Shown here: positions 6,337 through 11,666 of the stretch, one piece after another
Position numbering within the stretch: position 1 is the stretch's first letter
Layout of the letters: each line of letters opens with the position of its first letter
DNA from: JAAYQU01 sp037441445
GTDB lineage: Bacteria; Bacteroidota; Bacteroidia; Bacteroidales; Salinivirgaceae
Reading direction: 5' to 3'
NCBI GenBank assembly: GCA_037441445.1
Contig: JBBISE010000117.1
Location: 1 to 11,666 of the forward strand
DNA: 11,666 nt
Translations under genes and position numbers: made by a program
Notes under the pieces: model-generated
Told to the model about the DNA's origin: nothing
The model's input: only the letters and a program-made list of their open reading frames with translations
Databases searched by the model: none

Positions 6337-6368
6337 TTCGGACTGTCTTAGAATTTTATCTATCTTTG
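6337..6368 (+). promoter_or_regulatory. Bacteroidetes-type promoter of purQ
   Basis: TATCTTTG at 6361-6368 is an exact match to the -7 consensus TAnnTTTG, and TTCG at 6337-6340 (one mismatch to TTTG) lies 20 nt upstream as the -33 element. It ends 23 nt before the purQ ATG. This is the best-supported promoter in the window. The leader between is A-rich with no Shine-Dalgarno sequence, as is usual in this phylum. Confidence 0.65.
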
Positions 6369-6391
6369 CCAAAAAAAATAAAGCAACCACA

Positions 6392-7081
6392 ATGAAGTTT
6401 GGAGTAGTTATTTTCCCTGGGTCCAATTGCGACCATGATATGATTTACACCCTTGAAACCATTATGGGACACGAAGTTATACAGCTTTGGCATAAAGATG
6501 GTTCCATTCCACGGCTTGATGCCATTGCGTTACCCGGGGGTTTTACCTATGGTGATTATTTGCGCTGTGGGGCAATTGCGCGCTATAGTCCAATTATGAA
6601 GGAAGTCGTGCGCTTTGCAAACGAGGGTAGGCCTGTGTTTGGAATCTGCAACGGTTTTCAGATTTTATGCGAATCGGGTTTGTTGCCTGGAGCTTTATTA
6701 CACAATACAAACCAAACATTTATTTGCCGGAACCAATACCTGATTGCAGACAACCCAAAAACAGCATTTACGGCTCATGTTGGTACCAAACCACTGAATA
6801 TTCCCATTGCCCACGGCGAAGGCCGTTTCTATGCCCCCGAAGGAATGCTTCAGGAAATTGAAGATCATGGACAGGTATTGTTTCGTTACTGCGACAAGAA
6901 CGGAAAGATTGGTGGCGAGGCTAACCCCAACGGCAGCATAAACGAAATTGCCGGTGTTTGCAACAAGAATAAAAATGTTTATGGTATGATGCCTCATCCC
7001 GAGCGGGCGGCCGATCCCGAGTTGGGGAATACCGATGGCCTTTTCATACTGGAATCGTTTGTGAAATGGTTAAACAAATAA
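6392..7081 (+). CDS. purQ: Phosphoribosylformylglycinamidine synthase subunit PurQ
   Basis: PurQ is the glutaminase subunit of FGAM synthase, the fourth step of de novo purine synthesis; it releases ammonia from glutamine and passes it to PurL. The 229 residues match the usual stand-alone length. Visible motifs are VVIFPGSNCDHD (5-16), the oxyanion segment ALPGGFTYGDYLR (46-58), the nucleophile elbow VFGICNGFQIL with Cys86, the AHGEGRF segment (140-146), and the catalytic His202 and Glu204 in MMPHPERA. A stand-alone PurQ suggests a PurS-PurQ-PurL type enzyme rather than the single long PurL of E. coli; neither partner is in the window. It has its own promoter and a canonical terminator, so it appears to be transcribed alone. 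Confidence 0.97.
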   Translation: MKFGVVIFPGSNCDHDMIYTLETIMGHEVIQLWHKDGSIPRLDAIALPGGFTYGDYLRCGAIARYSPIMKEVVRFANEGRPVFGICNGFQILCESGLLPGALLHNTNQTFICRNQYLIADNPKTAFTAHVGTKPLNIPIAHGEGRFYAPEGMLQEIEDHGQVLFRYCDKNGKIGGEANPNGSINEIAGVCNKNKNVYGMMPHPERAADPELGNTDGLFILESFVKWLNK

Positions 7082-7086
7082 AATAT

Positions 7087-7112
7087 AAAGCGGAGTAATA
7101 CTCCGCTTTTTT
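7087..7112 (+). terminator. Intrinsic terminator after purQ
   Basis: AAAGCGGAGT (7087-7096) and ACTCCGCTTT (7100-7109) form a 10-bp stem with a 3-nt loop and end in a run of six T (7107-7112), starting five bases after the purQ stop. Only 12 nt separate it from the next start codon on the same strand. Confidence 0.9.
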
Positions 7113-7124
7113 AATACATTAACA

Positions 7125-7706
7125 ATGAAAAAAATATTTCAATACTTTGTTCAAGGTCTTGTGTTTGTTCTACCACTGGCCATCACATTTTACCTTATTT
7201 ACGTAATCTTTGTGTGGTTGGACAACATTATTCCACTGAAAATTCCCGGACTAGGAATCTTAGTGATCCTGGCAGGTATCACTCTGGTGGGCTTTCTTTT
7301 TCAAATATTAGTTGCAACACCCATCTATTCAACATTTAACCGGATTTTCAATCGCGCCCCTCTGCTAAAAGTGGTGTACACTTCCATAAAGGATCTTTTT
7401 TCGGCTTTCGTGGGAAAAGAGAAAAAATTTGAAAAACCTGTTTTGGTTACTATTGACAACAAAAACAAAACCAAACGTCTAGGATTTTTAACTCAAGATG
7501 AACTCGCCTTCCTCAAAGTGCCAGACGGCTTTGTCTCCGTTTATTTTCCCAGCTCATATGGAATTTTAGGCGAACTCTACATCGTTCCGGCCGAGATGGT
7601 CGAACCCGTTGAAGGACATCCTGCTGAGATAATGAAATTTATTGTCAGTGGAGGTGTTTCAAAATTCAATCCTGACTATGATCCAAAGAAAGAAGAAGAA
7701 AAGTAA
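7125..7706 (+). CDS. DUF502 family inner-membrane protein
   Basis: This 193-residue protein belongs, by pattern, to the DUF502 family of small bacterial membrane proteins with no settled function. Two membrane helices are visible (about 9-30, QGLVFVLPLAITFYLIYVIFV, preceded by MKKIF, and about 42-65). A soluble part follows, starting with the conserved-looking ATPIYSTFNRIFNRAPLLKVVYTSIKDL and including VTIDNKNKTKRLGFLT, VYFPSSYGILGELYIVP and a MKFIVSGGV segment. The C-terminus is charged (DPKKEEEK). The gene starts just after the purQ terminator with no room for a separate promoter downstream of that hairpin, so it depends on read-through or on a promoter inside purQ. It converges on thpR with a 21-bp gap. 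Confidence 0.85.
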   Translation: MKKIFQYFVQGLVFVLPLAITFYLIYVIFVWLDNIIPLKIPGLGILVILAGITLVGFLFQILVATPIYSTFNRIFNRAPLLKVVYTSIKDLFSAFVGKEKKFEKPVLVTIDNKNKTKRLGFLTQDELAFLKVPDGFVSVYFPSSYGILGELYIVPAEMVEPVEGHPAEIMKFIVSGGVSKFNPDYDPKKEEEK

Positions 7707-7727
7707 ATACCCCGATAGTGATGCTTG

Positions 7728-8294
7728 CTAAACTCTTTGTTGCATAAAATAGTGCTCGTATAGAGGGGTATAAATTGTTCCCTTAGGGTTTAATGCACTT
7801 TGGTAAACAACAACTTTATTTATTTTGGAAGATTGGAAAAACTGACCACGATAAGCTAACAACATTTTTCCGAAAATATCTGCATTACCCTGTCGCTTCA
7901 CCCTTCCTAATGTTACGTGGGGATTGAATCCCCTATCGTCAGGGACAAAACCATGTGCTGAAATTATAGCAGAAACCCCATTGTAAAGTTTTTGCAACAT
8001 CCCTGAAGGTTCCACTCCAATCCAAATTACAGTCGGATGCGCAGAAGTTCCAAAAGTACCTATATTTCTCAAATTTAGAGAAAACGGAGTAATGTCAGTT
8101 AAATTTTCAAGAAACCCACGCTCCAATCTCTTTACAATCTCAACCGATGTTTCTCCTAAAAATGCCAGGGTAAGGTGGAACGTATTAAAATCGACCCACT
8201 TAATTTGCTCTTCTGCTAAATCCGCCCTTAACTTATTGATTATAGAAGATAACTCTTGCCCAACTTGCATGTCAACAGCAATGAAAGTTCTCAT
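7728..8294 (-). CDS. thpR: RNA 2',3'-cyclic phosphodiesterase (2'-5' RNA ligase family)
   Basis: ThpR (formerly LigT) hydrolyses 2',3'-cyclic phosphate ends of RNA to 2'-phosphates and can join tRNA halves through a 2'-5' bond in vitro. The 188 residues match the family length. The two catalytic HXTX motifs are present: His40-Leu-Thr42 in TFHLTLAFLG and His126-Val-Thr128 in NPHVTLGR. The N-terminus MRTFIAVD and the segment PTVIWIGVEPS are also typical. The start ATG at 8292-8294 gives the normal family N-terminus. Upstream lie a strong hairpin (8316-8354) and a TACTTTTG -7 box (8350-8357), so the gene may be transcribed separately from the tricorn-type protease gene, which precedes it on the same strand with a 75-bp gap. 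Confidence 0.93.
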   Translation of the reverse strand: MRTFIAVDMQVGQELSSIINKLRADLAEEQIKWVDFNTFHLTLAFLGETSVEIVKRLERGFLENLTDITPFSLNLRNIGTFGTSAHPTVIWIGVEPSGMLQKLYNGVSAIISAHGFVPDDRGFNPHVTLGRVKRQGNADIFGKMLLAYRGQFFQSSKINKVVVYQSALNPKGTIYTPLYEHYFMQQRV

Positions 8295-8315
8295 ATAAAA
8301 CAGGGTTATGACATA

Positions 8316-8354
8316 TTTTGGCAGACCCGGATTGTTTATCCGAATCTGCCAAAA
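8316..8354. other. Long imperfect hairpin between protease gene and thpR
   Basis: TTTTGGCAGA (8316-8325) and TCTGCCAAAA (8345-8354) form a perfect 10-bp stem. After a 2x2 internal loop, CGGAT (8328-8332) pairs with ATCCG (8338-8342) around a 5-nt loop. Neither strand has a T run after the stem, so it is not a classic intrinsic terminator. It may still act as a 3'-end or processing hairpin of the protease mRNA, or lie in the thpR leader, since one arm overlaps the candidate thpR -7 box. Confidence 0.7.
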
Positions 8355-8357
8355 GTA
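8350..8357 (-). promoter_or_regulatory. Candidate -7 box for thpR
   Basis: Minus-strand TACTTTTG is an exact match to TAnnTTTG, 55 nt upstream of the thpR start. No -33 TTTG is found at the expected distance. The box overlaps the outer arm of the hairpin at 8316-8354, so supercoil-driven cruciform formation or a bound protein could affect it; that is speculation. Confidence 0.35.
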
Positions 8358-8369
8358 AAGCGTAAGGAT

Positions 8370-11300
8370 TTATTTTATTTCTGTCTCAATCCATTTGGAT
8401 CTATCCGGATCGGTTGGCTTCTTCCATTTTGCCGGTGGATTTTCTTTAAGTTGCTGCATAAGCACCTCCACTGCTTGTTCCAGCGAAGGATCTTTTCCCT
8501 GAGCGACCAAATGGGGAGCGTCAATAACCTCAATATCAGGATATACACCAATACCCTCAATTATCCATTCTCCCTCTTTATTATAGATTCCAAACCGGGG
8601 AACGGCAATGTACCCACCGTCGGCCAGGCTAGCATTTCCGGACATTCCTACCAAACCACCCCAGGTTCTAGCCCCAATAATGGTTCCCAATTTCTTTTGG
8701 CGGAAGAAATGGGGAAATGCATCTCCACCCGACGATGAATACTGGTTTATGAGCATAGCTTTAGGACCGTCATGGGCAATGCCGGGCGTGCGCATGGGAT
8801 CCAAACCGTTAACATGCCAAAGTGCAAGTGTCTCGCGACCAACGAGTTCAATCATACGGTCAGGAATAAAACCTCCGCCGTTAAATCGGTCGTCGATAAT
8901 TAACGCTTCCTTGTGATTATAGGCGTAGAATCCACGATGAAGCTCGCGGTTTCCTTCCTGCGCAGTGTTGGGTATATGCATGTAGCCAATTTTACCGTCA
9001 GAAAGTTTATCAACCATGGCGCGTCGGGTGTTTACCCAATCGAGGTACATCAATTCCTGCTCGTTTGCAATAGGTTTAATGGTATAGGTTCGGGCGCCAT
9101 CAGCGGTTGGTTTTGAATTAACTGTAATCCTCACGGGAGTATTAACCTTATTTTCAAGAAACTGATAAGGGTTTAAATTTGTGGTTACATCGTTCCCGTC
9201 AATTGCAATAAGAAAATCGCCCTCTTTGACATCAATTCCCTGCTCGGTTAGAGGGGAACGTCTATCGGGTGTCCAGTTTTCACCAGCGAAAATTTTCTTA
9301 ATAACATACCGTTTGTTTTTTGCATCAGCGGCCAACTTTGCACCAAGAAGTCCGGTCTCAACGCGCTTAACCCGTTCGAAATCACCATAATTTGCATAGG
9401 CATGCCCTGTGTTTGTTTCGGCTATCATTTCGCCAAAAATATAATCGAGGTCGAAACGATGGTTGAGATAGGGCAACATGGAACCGTATTTTTTTCGGAA
9501 ACCATCCCAGTCAACATTGTGGATGTTGGCAACATAAAAATAGTCGCGGAAAATGCGCCAGCCGTCAACAAAAATCTGTTCCCACTCTTTACGAGGCTCA
9601 ATGCGCATTTCTAATTTTTCGAGGTTCAGTTTCCCTTCCCCACTTTTTTGGTTCGGGGAAAGAGAGGCAACACCAAAGTCATCGCCCTGTTGGTACAAGA
9701 ATTTTTTACCATCGGCACTAACCATAGCCGTCCGAATACCTGGCATAATGGATTCTGACTTCTGATCAGGGATAATGTATCGCTGAAAACCCTCGTTGTT
9801 GCAATATACGATACCATTCTGGACTGCCACAAGATTCCAGTAACTCCCCGATGCCAATGGGAAAGCAACAATTCGACGGTTGGCGCCCTCAAAATCAACG
9901 CTAACAACAATGTCTTTCTTGGATTCGCTGTCCTTTTTTACTTCTGTTACTGGAGCTTCGATCGTTTCCTTTGGTTCGAACAAACGGGGACTGTCCGGAC
10001 GTAAAGCCAACCCAAAAATTCGTGTAGCCCGATTGTAAAGGTAATTGAATTCAAAATCGGAGAATGTTAAATTAAAATCACGGTTGGAAAGGAAAAATAT
10101 ATAGTTTCCGCATTTGGAGAACACCGGACTGCGGTCGCTGAAGGAATCATCGGTAAGTTGTTGCTTTTCTGCCTTTTCAATATTATACAACCAAATGGCC
10201 GATTGTCCGTTAGGGCTGTTCTTAGTATAGGCAACCCAGCGAGAATCGGGCGAAAAGCTGTAGCTTCTAATCTCATCGCTGGTGGGTGTGTCGATGGTCA
10301 GGGTGTTTCCGGTTCCAACGTCAACCAATTGCAACTTAAGGCTTCGGTCAAAAAACACAAGATATTTACTATTTGGAGACCATTCGGCCTGATACTTCCA
10401 TCCTTTTGAACCTTTGGTTATTTGCCTGGGCTTCGCATCCTCTTTGTTTTCAATCAGGTAAACTTCATACTCACCAGTCTCATCGCTATAATAAGCAATG
10501 TTTTTCCCATCGGGTGACCACGTTGGGAAAACCGCTCTTACACCTTGATCTTTCGTTAGATTTACGATTGACCCTTCGCCTGCCGGAACCGAAAATATAT
10601 CACCCCGGGCATCGAACAGAACCCGGTTTCCACTGGGCGAAATAGCCATGCTATGGATGTTATCCTTTACATTTTTAAAATAAGGCAAGGTGTTGGGGTT
10701 GTCATACCGGATATTTACGGTTACCCGTTGGGTTGTTCCGGTTTGGGTTTCCAACCTGTAAAGGTGTCCTCCGTGTTCATAGACAATCTGTCCATTGGAA
10801 CCGCTTGGCCACATTACATCGAAGTTATCGTGTGTTGTAATCTGGACGGTTTCTTTCGTGTTTACATCGTAGCTGTAAATATTGAGCCACATGTCGCGGT
10901 CGGAGGCAAAATATATTTTGTTTTCGAACCAGATTGGAATGTGGTCGGTTCCCTTGAAGTAGGTAATCTCTTCCGACAAATTTTTCTCCAAGTCGTAAAC
11001 CCAAAGATTTGCAGCACGTCCCCCTTTGTAGCGCTTCCATGTTCGGAACTCGCGGTCAATGTAGGCGAATGCCACTTTTTTATTGTCGGGAGACAGGGTT
11101 CCAAAGCCGCCGTATGGGATAGGCAATTCTTCTTCGAAGCCGCCAGCGATGTTAACCATGAAATATTTTCCCATGCGATCGCCATATTCAGTACGATTGC
11201 TGCGAAAAAACACTTTTTTGCTGTCCAGAGTCCAGCCCATTACAACGTTATCGAACCCACCCCGGGGAGGAAGATTGGCAACATCGTTGTAAAATGTCAG

Positions 11301-11606
11301 CTGCTTTGGTGTACCACCTTTCGATGGCATTACAAATACCTGACGTGTTCCGCTGTACTCGGCTGAAAAGGCAATCCAGTTTCCATCGGGCGAAATTTTC
11401 GGAAAAAGTTCCAGTCCATTGTGCGATGTAAGTTGACGGGCATCGCCGCCTTTGGCATCTACTGTCCAAATATCACCGGCATAGACAAACACAATTTGCT
11501 GCCCGTTAATGTCGGGGAAACGCATCATGCGGGCATCCTCGTATGCATAAAGGTTACACCCAAGCAATAAAAGGGCTGTGATTAGCAACAAGTTTAAAAT
11601 TTTCAT
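8370..11606 (-). CDS. Tricorn-type protease, S41 family, exported
   Basis: This 1078-residue protein has the layout of bacterial tricorn homologues: two N-terminal beta-propellers that gate substrates, a PDZ domain, and a C-terminal S41 serine peptidase core that cuts peptides. The signal sequence MKILNLLLITALLLLGC ends either as a lipobox-like LLGC (Cys17) or at LYA-YED; lipidation is uncertain. Propeller repeats show as ISPDGNWIAFSA (71-82), FPTWSPDGKNIAYYSD, AEWSPNSKYLVFF and SFSPDSRWVAYT. The core region begins near EWEQIFVDGWRIFRDYFY. The probable catalytic His735 lies in NTGHAYA and a PDZ-like region spans about 755-845. IIDDRFNGGGF follows, and the nucleophile is probably Ser959 in YSSSGGDAF, with Glu1017 in IEGIGVYPD as the third element, by analogy with Thermoplasma tricorn. 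All key motifs are intact. The periplasmic or membrane-attached location is inferred from the signal. The upstream 60 bp show no clear -7 box. Confidence 0.93.
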   Translation of the reverse strand: MKILNLLLITALLLLGCNLYAYEDARMMRFPDINGQQIVFVYAGDIWTVDAKGGDARQLTSHNGLELFPKISPDGNWIAFSAEYSGTRQVFVMPSKGGTPKQLTFYNDVANLPPRGGFDNVVMGWTLDSKKVFFRSNRTEYGDRMGKYFMVNIAGGFEEELPIPYGGFGTLSPDNKKVAFAYIDREFRTWKRYKGGRAANLWVYDLEKNLSEEITYFKGTDHIPIWFENKIYFASDRDMWLNIYSYDVNTKETVQITTHDNFDVMWPSGSNGQIVYEHGGHLYRLETQTGTTQRVTVNIRYDNPNTLPYFKNVKDNIHSMAISPSGNRVLFDARGDIFSVPAGEGSIVNLTKDQGVRAVFPTWSPDGKNIAYYSDETGEYEVYLIENKEDAKPRQITKGSKGWKYQAEWSPNSKYLVFFDRSLKLQLVDVGTGNTLTIDTPTSDEIRSYSFSPDSRWVAYTKNSPNGQSAIWLYNIEKAEKQQLTDDSFSDRSPVFSKCGNYIFFLSNRDFNLTFSDFEFNYLYNRATRIFGLALRPDSPRLFEPKETIEAPVTEVKKDSESKKDIVVSVDFEGANRRIVAFPLASGSYWNLVAVQNGIVYCNNEGFQRYIIPDQKSESIMPGIRTAMVSADGKKFLYQQGDDFGVASLSPNQKSGEGKLNLEKLEMRIEPRKEWEQIFVDGWRIFRDYFYVANIHNVDWDGFRKKYGSMLPYLNHRFDLDYIFGEMIAETNTGHAYANYGDFERVKRVETGLLGAKLAADAKNKRYVIKKIFAGENWTPDRRSPLTEQGIDVKEGDFLIAIDGNDVTTNLNPYQFLENKVNTPVRITVNSKPTADGARTYTIKPIANEQELMYLDWVNTRRAMVDKLSDGKIGYMHIPNTAQEGNRELHRGFYAYNHKEALIIDDRFNGGGFIPDRMIELVGRETLALWHVNGLDPMRTPGIAHDGPKAMLINQYSSSGGDAFPHFFRQKKLGTIIGARTWGGLVGMSGNASLADGGYIAVPRFGIYNKEGEWIIEGIGVYPDIEVIDAPHLVAQGKDPSLEQAVEVLMQQLKENPPAKWKKPTDPDRSKWIETEIK

Positions 11607-11654
11607 ATGTCTATATTTTTTCGGTTTAAGGCCATATGGAACTTCATGCCGACT

Positions 11655-11666
11655 TTAATCATGCTC
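11655..11666. repeat. 12-bp direct repeat at right window edge
   Basis: TTAATCATGCTC repeats the first 12 bases of the window exactly. It directly follows the right arm (11633-11653) of an imperfect inverted repeat shared with 34-55. The spacing to the inverted arm differs between the ends (1 nt here, 21 nt at the left), which argues against a simple transposon end with target duplication. Confidence 0.5.

Noticed and set aside
6220..6426. 68-codon minus-strand ORF across the purQ promoter
   Set aside because: It overlaps the purQ start and promoter, and no family features are seen.
10653..11366. Long plus-strand ORF (237 codons) opposite the tricorn-type protease
   Set aside because: It lies wholly antisense to a clearly recognisable protease with continuous motifs; no recognisable domain and no promoter.
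1..11666. Whole window as a transposon or plasmid bounded by its end repeats
   Set aside because: Contents are housekeeping genes, there is no transposase, integrase or replication gene, and the spacing between direct and inverted repeats is unequal at the two ends.

Overview
The window reads as ordinary chromosomal DNA from a member of the Bacteroidetes (Bacteroidota), probably an environmental Bacteroidales/Marinilabiliales-type lineage. The evidence is a PorV/PorQ-type outer-membrane protein, a bacterial tricorn-type protease, an orphan LuxC-type acyl-CoA reductase, no obvious Shine-Dalgarno sequences, and several upstream sequences matching the Bacteroidetes -7 promoter box TAnnTTTG. The lineage call is inference; no rRNA or other marker is present.

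Layout from left to right. (1) 64-1351, minus strand: a predicted surface lipoprotein of unknown function whose signal peptide is encoded by about nine copies of a pentanucleotide repeat, followed by an intrinsic terminator. (2) 1604-2392, plus strand: truA, a tRNA pseudouridine synthase. (3) 2309-3068, minus strand: an overlapping mntA-hepT toxin-antitoxin pair; hepT runs 84 bp into the 3' end of truA in antisense. (4) 3265-4383, minus: a PorV/PorQ-family beta-barrel. (5) 4465-4917, minus: a pRiA4b ORF-3-like protein. (6) 5067-6113, minus: a LuxC-like acyl-CoA reductase with a strong terminator behind it. (7) 6392-7081, plus: purQ, with the best promoter of the window and a textbook terminator. 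(8) 7125-7706, plus: a DUF502 membrane protein starting only 12 nt after that terminator. (9) 7728-8294, minus: thpR, a 2',3'-cyclic phosphodiesterase (2'-5' RNA ligase family). (10) 8370-11606, minus: a 1078-residue tricorn-type S41 protease. No gene-free stretch exceeds 300 bases; the longest (1352-1603 and 6114-6391) are gene-flanking regions with candidate promoters. No tRNA, rRNA, CRISPR array, integrase or transposase was seen.

The genes are mostly single-gene or two-gene units with housekeeping roles (tRNA modification, purine synthesis, RNA end processing, protein turnover) and do not form one pathway. The accessory parts are the toxin-antitoxin pair and the lipoprotein.

The most notable signal is the lipoprotein. 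An ATG at 1349-1351 opens a good lipoprotein leader (MNKKKNLL...), but in this sequence it is out of frame with the lipobox and mature protein and stops after 31 codons. Gain of one 5-bp unit, or loss of two, would join them. The unit (CTTCT/CTCTT on the coding strand) and its place in the signal peptide are the same as in the phase-variable opa genes of Neisseria. The sequence therefore looks like the OFF or weakly expressed state of a phase-variable surface lipoprotein.
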